From: Macrotrachela quadricornifera
Lineage: Eukaryota; Rotifera; Eurotatoria; Philodinida; Philodinidae
Assembly: GCA_022393335.1 (NCBI GenBank)
Contig: JAJEKB010021748.1
Location: 1 to 64,000, forward strand
DNA: 64,000 nt
Direction of reading: 5' to 3'
Below, in pieces: positions 36,711 to 49,400 of this stretch (its first letter is position 1; every line of letters begins with the position of its first letter). Both the position numbers and the translations under genes were made by a program. The notes under the pieces were generated by a model. That model was not told where the DNA came from and did no database searches. It saw only the letters and a program-made list of their open reading frames with translations.

Positions 36711-37557
36711 TACTCTTCACTTCAAATTGATTAACATTCGTTAGAAAAATAGAAGAGAACCCAGTGCACTTGGTAATGACCAGACACACAACGTTTGATT
36801 GATTAAAGTGAATTCGGAAGAGAGTAGATCTGGGAAATTTCAAGTTTGCATTCTTCATAATCCACCGATAAAATTGGAATCCTTTATGATTCATGGATTC
36901 ATCATGCCAATGAGGATGGCGAGCATTAAGATCATCAGTAAGAATCAAATTTAGATTGTAATTATACAGTTCAGAAAGAATAGTGAGAGGAAGAGGTTCA
37001 GATGGAGGTGAATAAAGAACTGCTATGGTGTATTTTTTCTTTCTTTTAAAAATATCAATGGCAATCAAATTTCTAATATCATTGAACTGGGAAACAATAT
37101 CATGAGGAACTTCTCGGAAAATGGCAATACAAACACCACCGAATCGATTAGTACCTTGTTGAAAATAAATTGTATAGTGAGATTTGAAAAAGGAAGCTAA
37201 TTTATAATTCGCATGCTCATTGAAATGAAGTCCAGTTGCTGCCCAAACTGTTGGAAAAATTGAACTGATGTATTCAATTAGATCTTCATAGTGGACATTC
37301 AGGCTGCTAATATTATAAATCATAAAAGAGAATTCGAATCGATTGTTTGCTATTGATTGAACAGGTTGATGTGAGTATAACCAACTCCTTATAAGCGCTG
37401 ATAAAGAGGTAGGGTGTTGCCATTCGCTAAACATTAAACGTACAGTCGAGAATTGATGATCGGTTAATAAGAAAGCCTCTAAAAAATTGTCTTCGGTTTT
37501 GTGGGGAGCAGTACAATAAATATTCGAAGGATGAAATTCAGGTGCATTTATATTCAT
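36682..37557 (-). pseudogene. LINE ORF2, apurinic-type endonuclease part
   Basis: The open frame starts MNINAPEFHPSNIYC. It has the features of the endonuclease/exonuclease/phosphatase fold: FMIYNISSLNVHYEDLIEYI, AATGLHFNE, GGVCIAIF, IAVLYSPPSEPL and DDLNARHPHWHD. In LINEs this domain nicks the target DNA. The usual E in motif II appears as G (ATGLHF) and the H of the last SDH motif is not evident, so the nuclease may be inactive. Confidence 0.7.
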
Positions 37558-39105
37558 TATTGATTAATGCTGAGAAAACTTGAAGAATTGTTGATGTTGA
37601 CATTGGAAACCTGTTGAGAAAGGCGTTTGTCAAAATTAATTGTCGACAAACATCAACGAATAAATCTGAAATAGTCGATATGTAAGGAATAAGTTGAGTG
37701 TCAATTGCAGATTTCAATGATATTTGTTGGAGATGGGCAGTTTTACATTTTAATTCGAGTTTGTGAATTCGATCAAACAGAATTTCTTGTGATCGATAAA
37801 TTTCTTCTTTAATTTGTTCGACAATAGTTTTAAATTGATCGACACCACTGAAAGATTCCTGTTGTGTGGAACGTTGTAGTTCAGCTTTTGAATGCACAAG
37901 TGAAGCAGCAGATTCTAAAACCTTCGAATACAGCTTTGCAATAGAAGGATGAAAGGAATGGTTTAATGATTGGTTGATCTTCGATGTAATTTGGTATTGC
38001 TGTTGCAGTTGTTGTCGTTCTTTTCGAAAAGAAATTTTCACTGGACATTCTGGAGTACTAGCCATGTGTTCACCAGAACAGTTTGCACATTTCACAGCAT
38101 TAGAACAAATCTTCTGGTACTCATGACATTCACCACATCTATAACAACGAGGTTCAGTGTTGCAGTGGTTTAGATACTATCAATGTAGATAGAAGAAGAT
38201 TGAAGAACTTTTTGAACATCATCATTCGATCAAAAATCAATACGAATTCCGTTAGTCGGCTCACCGTTGCGAAAAATTCTCTTGGCTTGAGTAATAGACG
38301 GATATCTAGAAGCAATTAGAGGAGTAAGTAAATCAAGATTCCAGTTACGTTGAATACGATGGACCAGAATTGAATATGAAGTTGGAATTCGAGTAGGCAT
38401 AGTAATTTTAAAAGACAATCCGCAGATGAAATTTGGCCACGATCGTTGCTGAAGCAATAGTTCATAAGTTGATAAATCATTAACAAAAACTAATAAAACA
38501 TGTTATGATTGAGTAGAAGCTAAGTAGGAAGCCCCATTCACTTTGAATTGATGATTGTGTTGAACAAGATCGCTCAATACTTTAATTTCAATCGGTTTTT
38601 GTTTGTTTTCAAATTCTAATTCAAATGGTGGAAATTTGACTTTGAGCTTTTCATTAACATTTCTACGATCAGATGTTTGCCCTTCTTGTCTTTCTTGTGA
38701 ATGGATAGGAGTTGCTCGGATTGAATTGGTAGCGAATGCTGGTTTCGCTTTTGCTTTACCTCCGTCAACAGAAAAATAAGAATGAGCACCACCATTTGAT
38801 TTGTTTTGATCATACGAGTTTGAAAAAAATGTGTTGTTTGTTGATGAGTCTTTAGTACTGATTCTTGGAAGTTTGCTCATTCGTCGATTCTCGACCAAAT
38901 ATCATTCATCATCTTCATTTTCTGTCAAATCAGATTCAGCAATAATGTTCATTGTCGTGGTAAGAGCAGGTCTTTCAACTTCATGGTTTGTCTCATTAAC
39001 TCGTTTGCGTGAATTTGTTAGTTTTTGTTTTGTTGAAGATACCACCACGAGTAAAAATATCGGTGTTACTTTTCTCTGCCTCATCCATCGATAAAGTTGT
39101 TTCAA
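37538..39105 (-). pseudogene. LINE ORF1 (gag-like, CCHC knuckles)
   Basis: The frame can be followed from 39105 with TGA at 38902, a TAA near 38503 and a TGA near 38230, then one frame change before the zinc knuckles. The C-terminal part has two Cys/His knuckles (CYRCGECHEYQKIC and CANCSGEHMASTPEC, the second of CX2CX3HX6C type), as in jockey-like ORF1 proteins that bind the element RNA. Two of the stops fit CAA-to-TAA and CGA-to-TGA changes. Its 3' end overlaps the ORF2 start by 20 nt. Confidence 0.7.
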
Positions 39106-39411
39106 CTCTTGATAGTTCTAATCAGTATTTGATGAAAAAATTTCGTTTTTGAAAAACACAACCAAATTTTGTGCAGAAAAAAAAAGAACTGATTCTCTTA
39201 ATTATTGTCATTTATCCGTTAAAGAGTATTTTCCTAGATGTTAAGAATGACCGTGTTTAGTCAAGAAAAGGTCGAAATATCCGATTTAAATTCTTGTGTA
39301 GTTTTTACAATGCCGACATTTCTCAAAAATAAAATAAAAATTGAAAAATACTTAAATGAATATATTTTGTGTATGATAAATATTTTTTCAATTGATTAGC
39401 TCCTCGTAGAG

Positions 39412-41382
39412 TTATTTATATGTGATTAAATATTCTCCAAATGCTTGGGCGTCATGATAAATGACATGTATGTCAGATCCATTGGTTCTAGTGTCATATC
39501 CAACTGGACAAGTTTTCATCCATGAATTCCCCCATCGTTGTTTTTCCGATCAGTACCCGTGCGAAAAACATGCATCGTGTTCCTTCTGTACTTGGAACTG
39601 TATAGGAATGACTATAGCTTGCTTTTGATGAGAAGTAGACACCGTAACCATAGACAACACCTAAACGCGAAAAATATAGATACTGTATGTGTCTGTTATA
39701 ATTTCGAGATGTAGATAAAAATACGGATGACTATCTTGCATCATAAGCCATTCATATAAAACTACCTTGAAATAACTCTTTATCGCAACTTTTTAAAAAA
39801 TTTATGATATACATATACAGACTTCTGCTAAAAGCTCTTTTTAAAATTTTAGTTGTGCTATGAAAGCATCGATTAGCCACTATGAACACTTACCATGTTG
39901 ACCAGCATAATTTCGATCGAAGCAATTTTGTATAGTATTGTTTGCTGCACTTTCCGAACATCCATGGAACAAACGTTTCTCTGTATCACTGTGCAGTCTG
40001 TTGAAAATTTCATTTTTGTGAGTGATATATTGATCATACCAACGTTTGTTCCAAACGAGTTCAACATGCACGATTTTCTTGCACAGTTTTGAATCCATTG
40101 TGGACCAAAACTCATTGATAACCATACTGTATTCGCTACTAAAAGGATCCAATGGACGTTTTTCAATCCTATACTCATTTTCATCTGTATGATATTGTGA
40201 ACTAGTGGATAGTGCAGGTGTTCCATACATAAAATACGGTATGGCTTTACATGTTGGTTGACTATTTTTGTATGCCAACAGTTCTGTTTTAAATGCATCA
40301 TAAACGTTTTGTTGTTGTTGGTGCTGAATGACAAAAGAGACAGTCAACTGTAACGAAGGTTGCCGCTCTAGTTCATAAACAACAGCCATAATTAATGTTT
40401 TAGCCACAAAATTCGGATCACAACCGGATTGTCCACAACCAATAGCAGGAAATGCAATCGATTGAATTATCTTTGTATTATCATGAGTTAACATTATGAT
40501 AGCTTCAGAAATAAAACGTCGAAATGTCCATTTGTCAGTATATTTCGACAAATGAGGACAAGCAATAAAAAAAAATTCTTTTACATTGTAGGTTTCCACC
40601 ACCAGTGCAAATTGATGTGTCTTTTTTGAAGTGGTTTTTAATTCGATATGCCATCGACACATATCGTCCACCATATTGGAGAACGTTGTTTACTAAGTCA
40701 GTAGATGTTGATGATACAACAATTACATCCACCTATAAAACAATGTTATTAATAACATTTTGTAGTTTATATCGAATGGGAATTTATAATTAGATATTAC
40801 CATTTGTTGAGTTAGATCTCCCTGAAGAACTTGAATATGTCCGATACATACAGCTACACATATAGAAGAACATCAGAATTATTTATCAAGTGATCTAAAT
40901 GGCATAGGTTCAATATCTACTGTTATCTAATACGACTGCTTTTGGAGCTGTTGGACCGTTGACATCATTGTTCGTGGATCTTATAGTTGGTGTAGCATGA
41001 TTTTTGAGGGTGTGAGGGATGCAAGAAGAACTCTACAGAGAAAAAATAATTAGAAAACAAATTGATTGTTGAACGAATAAATGTTTATTTGCTGATATTA
41101 CATTCTTAGTATTATCATTTTGAGATTCAGTGGTAAGAAGGTCCTTCTTAATGTCATCGTGTATCATACCATCGTGATTGAGTTTGTCAGCACTGTGATA
41201 TACAGCGTTATCTAAAAAAATTATGATGAACAGATTTCTTTGCCGTCATTAGTAAATGTGAGAATTTTCTTTTCAGAAGACTCAAATAATAGCATTCATG
41301 TTTTTATTAGATAAAGGAGTTTCATAATACCGTCGATGTGAACAACTACTGTTCGAACACTTGAGGGTAATCTTTTCGTCAT
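39412..41382 (-). CDS. Macro domain + PARP catalytic domain protein, six exons
   Basis: My exon model is 41382-41331, 41211-41102, 41032-40921, 40853-40801, 40732-39894 and 39660-39412; all junctions are GT..AG and in phase. The N-terminus (MTKRLPSSVRTVVVHID) is a linker with no known domain. Residues from about VCIGHIQVLQGDLTQQM to FPAIGCGQSGCDPNFVAKTLI form a macro domain, which binds ADP-ribose. A PARP catalytic domain follows: WNKRWYDQYITHKNEI, EKRLFHGCSE (His), GYGVYFSSKASYSHSY (Tyr), AFGEYLITYK (Glu). The layout is PARP14/15-like: mono-ADP-ribosylation with NAD+ as donor, cytoplasm or nucleus. Two one-base slips break the frame, both in homopolymers: A9 near 40570 and C5 at 39529-39533. 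Everything else is conserved, so these may be assembly errors; otherwise it is a recent pseudogene. Confidence 0.75.
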
Positions 41383-41651
41383 TTTTTTCGCTTGTGTTTA
41401 AGGAAAACAGATATAGAAGTTGATAATAAATTACTATTTTAATTAGATCTTATTATATCATGCTTTGATGCTCTTTCATCATTCAATGTTTGATGAACAT
41501 CATAATAATATTTAGTATTGACTACATGAATAGATTTATATGATTAGTGAATAAGTGATGGTTGATCTATAATAGCAGAGTTTTAGTATAGCTTATGTTC
41601 AGTTTCTGAACATCAGAGATTAGTTTTTCAATGATATACAACCAAAAAAGT

Positions 41652-42470
41652 CTATGGGAAATAAATTGAATAACTAAAAATATTTCGCTTACTCTGTTTA
41701 TTCTTTCTTTGGTTTTGACTCGTTGATTGATTGAGTGGACTATTTGTCTTTTTTATAAGAGCGGCATTGAACTTCACATTGTTTCTGTTATAATATTCAT
41801 AAGTTTGTGTGCCAGCAACAAATAATGTAATCGTTTCTTTCTCTTTAACTTTAATTAGTTTTTTAAATATAGATTCACTTGAGTCTTTATCAACATTTTC
41901 ACCATTAATTTCAATAATTCGATTACTTTTACGTAAACCAGCATCATTAGCTGATGTATCAAGCTCTACTGTTTGAATATATACACCAATGTCATTTTCT
42001 CCAGTGATAACTTCAAAACCAAATGTTGTATCATTTCGATCGAAATGTATATCACATACACGTGGTGTCAGCTTAAGAAAGTTGAGAAAGTCAGCAGGCG
42101 TTGTAATCGGTGCATGAATAACAGTAACTGAAGTGTAATCAATCCGTATACTATTCTTTTTTAATTTTAAATAAGACTCTTGTTCTACAACAAGTAATTC
42201 AATGTAAGCATCTGTATTATAGGCATATATCATAACTGCTACTACTTGTTCACAATCTGTTTCGGATATGTCTTGATTATTCACAGCAAGGACAACATCG
42301 CATATTTTAAGACCACCAGCTGCTGCGGGACTGTTGGATTCAACCATACGTATAAGATGCGGCGGACGATGAGATTTCTGAAGATGAAGACCAAACCCGT
42401 CAAAATTGGTCCAACGGTATAAATAAAAGAGCCGAACATCAGCTTGTCTTTTTATGAGTGGATAATTCAT
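41652..42470 (-). CDS. Protein with two PDZ domains
   Basis: From the ATG at 42470 (MNYPLIKRQADVRLFYLY) the frame is open to 41652, about 272 aa. PDZ 1 spans GFGLHLQKSHRPPHLIRMVE, SPAAAGGLKICDVVLAVNNQDIS and VVAVMIYAYNTDAYIELLV. PDZ 2 spans TFGFEVITGENDIGVYIQTV, ANDAGLRKSNRIIEINGENV and FKKLIKVKEKETITLFV. The spacing resembles NHERF-like scaffolds that bind C-terminal peptides of membrane proteins. The end may be alternative: a GAGTAAGC donor-like site at about 41690 lies just before the stop, so a further exon is possible. An upstream in-frame ATG (42524) is less likely. No lesion seen. Confidence 0.75.
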   Translation of the reverse strand: MNYPLIKRQADVRLFYLYRWTNFDGFGLHLQKSHRPPHLIRMVESNSPAAAGGLKICDVVLAVNNQDISETDCEQVVAVMIYAYNTDAYIELLVVEQESYLKLKKNSIRIDYTSVTVIHAPITTPADFLNFLKLTPRVCDIHFDRNDTTFGFEVITGENDIGVYIQTVELDTSANDAGLRKSNRIIEINGENVDKDSSESIFKKLIKVKEKETITLFVAGTQTYEYYNRNNVKFNAALIKKTNSPLNQSTSQNQRKNKQSKRNIFSYSIYFP

Positions 42471-42529
42471 CTTAAAAATATTAATATTATGAAAAAAAAC
42501 AATCTGTATATGGTCGTATGTCAACAGTT

Positions 42530-44560
42530 AATCAACGATATCGAGCATGACTATCCTTGACATCCTTCTTCGTGCACTCAACCTTTACACTTGAGAGAGA
42601 AAGGAAAAGATTTTAAAAAAACGGACACTTAGAAAAGATTGATGACCTGAATAGTAATTGCAGAGAATAGTCATGATCTCATGAAGGAGAGAACTAATCG
42701 AGAGTACTCAACTTTGATAAATGTGAATTTTTTTTCTTGATAACTATGCAAAATAGAAATATACTATGTCATTGTGTAAATCTTTTCTACAGTATTTTAT
42801 AGAAAAGTTACGAAAACAGATTAATCAGAAACCGTAGCACTATATTAATCTTGTCTCAATCTACATCAAAATACTCTTCTGCACTGTTTAGTCTATATCT
42901 GTCATTTATTTCCGAGACTCAAAACACAATTCATTGAGCTAATCATAGATATTTTGAAGTATGTAATTTTTGTATCCCAAGATCATATACATACTTATCT
43001 ACCTAGAAATTTCTAGTTCTAGATACCTGATACTGTGATAGAATGATTTGTTTTCTTTCAGCTTTTCAAGGGGTAGTGAACATCTATGATATGAAGTATT
43101 CATATTAGTTCATACATAGTGAAATATATTTCTTCATAATCTAATATTTAATTTGACACCATGTCTTATTGCGTAGAATAGAATTTTCTGAAAAGATAAA
43201 GTATATTAGTAGTGGTTTTTTAGCTTGGGAAATAGTTTAAAATACAAAACTATTTGAAGGAAGTTGGGATAATGCAACATACGGTGAAGAAAATTATTCC
43301 TAAAAGTCAAGAATATGGCTATACAATGCGTATACATTCAAAAGTAAGAATACAACAGATGTTTCACCATCAACTGTATATAATCATGACTCTCTCTCTC
43401 TCTTATGATCGAAAAATATAATACCTATAAGGAAAGAAAAAGAAAAGCAAAAAAAAATGTTCTTCCTCTGACGTAATGAGTATTTACCTATTGAATATGT
43501 CTATATTCGTCAGCGGAAGGATGAATAATAAAAGCTTGATCGGTGACGAAATGACTATATAAAAATTAGTAATGCTTTCATGTTGGAAAAACCAATTGAA
43601 AAATATGCGTATTTGACTAATTTGACTATCATCTTCACAATGCATCAGATGTATGCTTTTGTGAATCATTTCCTCCCACCCTCAAGCAAAAGGCAGTGAA
43701 GGAAAGGTATCCATTATTATATCGTCAATCTGTTTAACTTTTCTATAAACCTTTCATATCACATGTAAAGCTGAAGGATACGAATGTACTTTCTGATTTT
43801 ATTATAATCACACTTATTCAAAGGAACTAGACTTTGAGGGTGAGGGTGGGTGGGTGAGTATAACAAATAACTACCACGACCGATTATCGATCTTATTAAA
43901 AGATCTTTTTGAGTTTGGATTTTAATTAATTCAATCAAATCTTCCAAGCCATATGAAGACGATTCTCTAGCGGGAATCGAAACCATGGTCATAGCAGCTT
44001 TATTCACCCTCACACCCTAATAGAAATTTCTCGTTCACTCTATTTTTTCGCAGTGTTCTGAGCTCGAAATCCGTGGACTGCTCATCTCTGAAGTGAACAA
44101 CAGCTTTCATTGATCACCCATTTCTATCTCAACAAAAAGCATCACTTGGAAAGATTAATCATCATTTATTTCGTATTTCTCTTAGGTTATCATTTCGTTC
44201 CTAATGATAATTCTAAGAACAGTTCAATTACAAGTTTGCAAAATAACAAAACTTCATCATAATTGAGTCAAAAAAGAAATTTAATATTTTTTTCTTTCTA
44301 GCCACTGTCTTTGTCTAGAATGTTGCCTTAACACGTTGGATCCTTAATCAGAAGAATTCTATTCATTATTTTGTTCTTAGTTCGTTCTTGAGTGTCGAAG
44401 AGACTGATACTAAGTTACTAGCAACTGCTCACACATAATATGGCAATATTTTAAGATATTATACTGTTTTAGTCCGTTATTCCATAGTATATTTTTCACT
44501 CAACCGCTAGTAACGGCACTAATGGTTACTAATCGTGTATAGACATTTAGTTCAATATTT
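42530..44560. other. Long intergenic stretch with GAGGGTG motifs
   Basis: No gene is supported over 2 kb. A (CT)n run lies at 43389-43402. CACCCTCAAG (about 43676), GAGGGTGAGGGTGGGTGGG (about 43834) and CACCCTCACACCC (about 44005) bound two segments of about 150-170 bp. The second contains GTTTCGATTCC on the minus strand, near a pol III B-box consensus, so a tRNA-derived repeat is possible. Confidence 0.45.
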
Positions 44561-44950
44561 CTTCATCATTATTTTGCTAAATCGTGTCCGAAAAAATTCC
44601 TCTTTGTAATTGGTGGATGGGAGCACGTACAGAATGAAGCCCAATATTTGTGGAATGTAGGAGAAAAAGTAAGCAGTAAGAAGAACATAACGTTGCCAAG
44701 GAATCGAGTCTTTTCATTGAAAGCTGATCGAAGAAACAATACGTGGTACCGCAACAAGCACCATTGTAATAGGTTTTATGTATAGTTCTTTCTGTTTGAT
44801 GAATTCTTTCTTTAAAATCTGTCGAAAATTATTCTTTTGATCATTCATTTTCACTCGACTGCGAAGAGGGTTGTTTGTATCAAATCCTTTTAATTTCAAC
44901 CAATACGAACAAGTAGCGTCATTAGGAAAGTTATTTGTTATCATTGTCAA
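44542..44950 (-). pseudogene. 7TM receptor C-terminal fragment, one stop
   Basis: The frame reads LLKGF-like start NNFPNDATCSYW, then FRQILKKEFIKQKELYIKPITMVLVAVPRIVSS (TM6-like), TGA after SISFQ, then PWQRYVLLTAYFFSYIPQILGFILYVLPSTNYKEEF (TM7). It matches the arrangement and several residues of the last two helices of the giant receptor at 46.5 kb (LLITFYFFTFIPQIVMFFLYIYPSSYY). It is a decayed paralogue, of which only the C-terminal end is left. TGA stands where Cys is expected. Confidence 0.65.
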
Positions 44951-45026
44951 TGATTTATATTTGATAGAAAGATCTAATAAACAAGATAAATGAGTTATTG
45001 TATTGAAGAGAAATTATTCAGCATAA

Positions 45027-45266
45027 TCAATAGGTGTATGAATAAGGTTGAGAATTAAATCGAATCCATCGACTGATTTTCTTTGATTCAAATTGTACAT
45101 ATAAATAAACTTCTTGATATTCTCTTCGAATAAAACTATGTCGAATGTTTTTGTTTGATGATCTATGTATACTGAAAACAAATTTATTTAGGTATGATAA
45201 CATGTAACTAAACACTTGTTCATACAATTCATTACTATCAATAAAACTACTTAAATATATAATCAA
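45027..45266 (-). pseudogene. Possible fragment of a bdelloid F-box/LRR-type protein
   Basis: The short open frame reads VFSYMLSYLNKFVFSIHRSS, then NIRHSFIRREYQEVYLYVQF, then RFNSQPYSYTY. This resembles a phrase common in bdelloid F-box/LRR proteins (LNKFxFSI... IxxSFIxxxYQxVxSYV...). The rest of the gene is not found nearby. The assignment is from memory of the pattern only. Confidence 0.3.
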
Positions 45267-45394
45267 TTGAAGTCAATAAGAAGCACTTTATCTGAGAAAG
45301 TTTTCCTTATCAACAAAACTATTTCATCTTTCTTTTTCTCAAAAAAATCTTTCTAATTTACCGAGTTATAGATGTATAGTGATAGATGTTTGAA

Positions 45395-45553
45395 ATTTTT
45401 TACATTAATAATTCCAACTAATCTACCACCATAAAAGAAGATCAAAGCAGGGATAGTTGAGTCAGTAAACTCTTCCTTTAACGGAGAATCAATATCCAAG
45501 CGAATCTCTAAATCATCCACACGTGAATAAACGACAGTAGCCGTTGTCGACAT
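45395..45553 (-). pseudogene. Alpha/beta-hydrolase N-terminal fragment
   Basis: It starts MSTTATVVYSRVDDLEIRLD and reaches IPALIFFYGGRLVG, after which the match ends. In esterase/lipase relatives this is PAxIYFHGGGL, the oxyanion-hole loop. Here His is Tyr and the third Gly is Arg. No nucleophile elbow (GxSxG) or later catalytic residues follow within 500 bp, so this is a stranded first exon or fragment. Confidence 0.5.
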
Positions 45554-45559
45554 TTAGGC

Positions 45560-46465
45560 AGGAAGATGACTAAACAAAAAAAATGATCTAACCACTGTCA
45601 AAAACACTGCATACAGTCAGAATATTTCAGATTCTTTTTTTTCTGTAAAAAATGAAGGACAGTAGGTGTTCTTAACGAGTTTCTCTTTCCCCCTTTTTTT
45701 TCTTTCCTGTGTTACTCCCACTTCACTTCTCCTTATGCATGTACTGTTTCTTTTATTCACTCTCGTGATATCCATACGAGCATGAGCCAATACTCATTAT
45801 AATTATATTTGTGGCATATTATGCAATGCGCTGCACATGATAAATAAAAGACAGAAAGAAATTAACGTACTGAATGCAACATTAACGGTGAGAGAGATAG
45901 GACAGAAAAAAAAGAAAACTGTATAGTAATGCATCTCCTGTTTTTATCTACGTCATTTTTGTCGTTCTTTTACTAGATAGGTGAAACCTTGATGAATCTA
46001 CAATAGATCTTTGGATTTTATGTACAATAGTTACAGTTTGATCTTCTGATTCAAATAATCATATAGATCCTTAGCCATCTGAAGAATCTCTTAAGCAAGG
46101 ACGAAATCGGTCATGGGTGCTGTCCTCACATCCACCCTCAAGATAGGGACCGTATTTCTTACCGAAGGATTTATAGTTATTTGCAGTAGAAAATGATCTA
46201 GTTCACCCTCGTTGCATTGATCAATAATTTTTGATTGAAGCCGAATAAATGAATGGATCAGATATAAACCTAGCTATACCAGACAGATGAGTATTGAAGT
46301 GAATATTCCGTGAATATCACTTGTTCTTCGTCGCAATATTATTTTCTTATTTAATTTGTCGTAGTAAATCAGCAAAAAAACGTATTTAGTTGATGAATCC
46401 ACATGAAAAGTATGTTCAATCATCACATCGTTATTGTGACAGATGCGATGGGAAAGTCTGACATT
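45560..46465. other. Intergenic
   Basis: No gene is seen. CACCCTC motifs occur near 46131 and 46203. The right part is 3' flank of the giant receptor gene. Confidence 0.45.
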
Positions 46466-49400
46466 TCAGTCTTTATGAGAAATTGAGGAAACATTCTCTG
46501 TTTTCTGTTCGTTGATCGCCGAGAGAGACATGACGTCCTGAAATCGCCGATATAGTCGTAAAGCGGCAATACATTGACTAATTGTTGTTGATTGCCACTG
46601 TTTCCAATAATAGGATGATGGATAGATATAAAGAAAAAACATCACAATTTGAGGAATAAATGTGAAAAAATAGAATGTGATCAGAAGATAGCGCAAGGGA
46701 TTGTCTTCCAAATTTTGACAGCCCAATGAAAAGGAAATGATGAATAATGGCAAAGAGAAAAGAGAGAAGATTGATGGAACAAGAGTAATAGCGGATCGAG
46801 TAATCATTTCTCGGCTCTCAATCAACACGTCATGAAATACATTTGCACGCCCATGAACTTCATTGCTATTTACTAAATACAAAAAAAAAGAATTGAGATC
46901 TACACGAGATGTGGGAAAGTAAACGAAGAAACTTACAATTCTTAGTCACACGAATGTTCATCTTGGTTTTGATGACAATAGTAATAATGGTCAATGTTGA
47001 ACAAAGATTGATTAACAGAGGTAAGAGAAAGTGACTGATGAATAGAAATCCACATTGACCGAACAGTGATCGGATACTCAATTACACATATAGTGCTATG
47101 TGAATCTTCAATAGTAGTGAAAGATTTGATAAAGACAAGTTCATAAGCACTAGAAACAAGAATCAAGACGAAGGTCATCAGCATCAAACAACGAGCGATA
47201 TGGGGTTGACGAAACCAGTGTTTGGTTAAGAAGATGGTTGTATAAACACGTTCAAGAGCAACGAACGACGGAAGCCAAGAACTAAAACGAGTGAAACAAG
47301 TCAGAAAATAACTGAAAATTTTACAAAAGAGATCATTGATCATTGCAGATGACGATCGAAATATAATCATGATTATAGTCAGATGAAGAAGACGAGCAGT
47401 GAGAAGAGCAAGAGTCAGTTGATTGATAATACTCATCCAGAGAAGGTAATGACCGACACCGTGGTGAAGACATGATGAACGACGAAGAGTGACAAACGAA
47501 AAGAGATTATTTGGGAGAGCTAAAAAGAATCCAAGAAGAGAAATGCAAGTCACTAGAGAAATGGTTCTTTCTTTGGAATTAGATAAAACATCGAAGGAAA
47601 ATAGTTGATCAAGAGTGAAGGAAAAAGATTTAGTGTTGAATTGACATTGTCGACCAGGATAGCACGACGGACAATGACAGACGAAGTCATTTGATTGACG
47701 ACGAAAACTTGTTTTCAAACAACGACCATTGGAGAGACAATGAGAACATTGATCGAGATTATCGTTGTAGAGAAAACATTCTACTCGACTTTGATTTTCA
47801 TCACAAATACAGAGATAGACATCATCTTGAAAACAGAGACGATTTCGATGATTCATACAGATTTGACGATATCGAATCGGTGATGAATCTATTATTCAGA
47901 TACAAAAAAACCAAATTATCCTGGGTATATCATAGAAAATGAAAATTTACCGTTGGAGGAAAATGTTCGAAGATGTTCACATCGATTCATTGCAGAAAAT
48001 TGTGTTGTTCCATGAAGAGAAGTGAGAGTTACACTACGATAGACAGAGAGAAGATAAAGATCTGGTGATGAAAGATCTTCAGGAGATGGATAGATTTTAG
48101 CTAATACAATATCGGGTAAGATGGCATTCTGATCGTCATATTGAAAATATTCAATCTGTGAAGGAAGGATTTTGAAGATTTGTTGATCTACAAGGATGAG
48201 ATCGAGTGAGATCAAATCAATTTGGAGATATTGTATCACTGCTGAATGATGTCGAGGAGCATTGGAGAGAAACAAATTAATCGAGATGCTTTTCCATTGA
48301 CATCGAGGTCCAACATAGTTTTTAGTACAAAGACAAACGATTTGATCAGGTTGAGAATGGGAAATACAAGATCCATTATTCAGACAGGGATTGAAAAGAC
48401 ATCGATCATGTTCGATCGAACATCGATCACCGAATCGATTCAATGGACATAAACAAAAAGGGAATAATGAATCTCCTTGAAGTGAACCTTGAGAATTAGG
48501 TTGACACAAAGATCCTTTTGAACAGTAACCATTGAAACAGTGTGAATTTTCTTCTGAACAGTTTTCTCCAGTGAAATTTGTTTTGCAAAGACAGATATAT
48601 TCAGATTTGTTGTTCATCAGTTGATGACATTTTTGATTGGGATGGCATGGTTGACTCGAACAAGGATTCTGAGAATCATCAAATTCAGTGAAATGAAGAA
48701 TTTTTGAAAAGCGAAATACAGGAAGATAATCGTAGAAGATAGGATATTTCCATACTGCAATCAACGACAGCCTTTTATTGATGAATGTTTGATAAAGTTC
48801 GATACGAATTGAATACGGATGAAAATGAATAATATCAGATCGATTGAAGAAACGTTTTCGTCGTTCGTCGAGTGAAGACGATGAACGAGAGTAGAGAAAG
48901 TGACTGATCATTTTCTGATTATCAACAAACATTGATTCTGGTGTTGATCGAAAATGAAATTCATCTATCATCAATGTTTGATTATTGAACAAGAAGAGAA
49001 CGAGAAGTTTGAGAACAATTATTGAATCTATTTCTAATAAATGTGTTATTCTAGATAAATTCAAACTGAGAATAACTGACAATCGATCAGCATGATATTC
49101 ACACTTGTCTCCATAGTACTGTGGAGGACAGAAACATACAACTGAATGATTCTTCGTATTCAGTATGCCAAGACCACGATTACACCAATATGGAGAGAAT
49201 AATAAATGAGTCGAAGAAAAATTTCTTGACGAGTATATTACAGGGATCGAATCTTGAACTAATTTTGTTATATTGACATCTGCTGGATATGGAGATAATC
49301 GAACTGTATGTTTTGTCATTCTTTGTGCAGAATGTTTTACTTCACGATAATGTATTAAAGTCGATCGAGATGAACTAGTATAGTCACACATGTATTCATC

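Larger units (their letters stand above)
35225..39105 (-). mobile_element. Non-LTR retrotransposon (jockey/I-like LINE), 3' truncated
   Basis: About 3.9 kb on the minus strand hold a gag-like ORF1, an endonuclease and the start of a reverse transcriptase. Only some 70 residues follow the YADD box, so the thumb, the 3' UTR and the poly-A end are gone. The left edge lies within a few bases of the SDR pseudogene stop. LINEs usually lose 5' ends on insertion, so loss of the 3' side points to a later deletion. Confidence 0.8.

Noticed and set aside
40998..41020. GAGGGTGTGAGGG at about 41006 as another telomere-like motif
   Set aside because: It lies in exon 3 of the macro-PARP gene on the minus strand (CIPHTLKNH), so coding explains it.
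43834..44013. tRNA gene in the segment with GTTTCGATTCC
   Set aside because: A B-box-like match is present, but no cloverleaf or A box at the right distance can be drawn.
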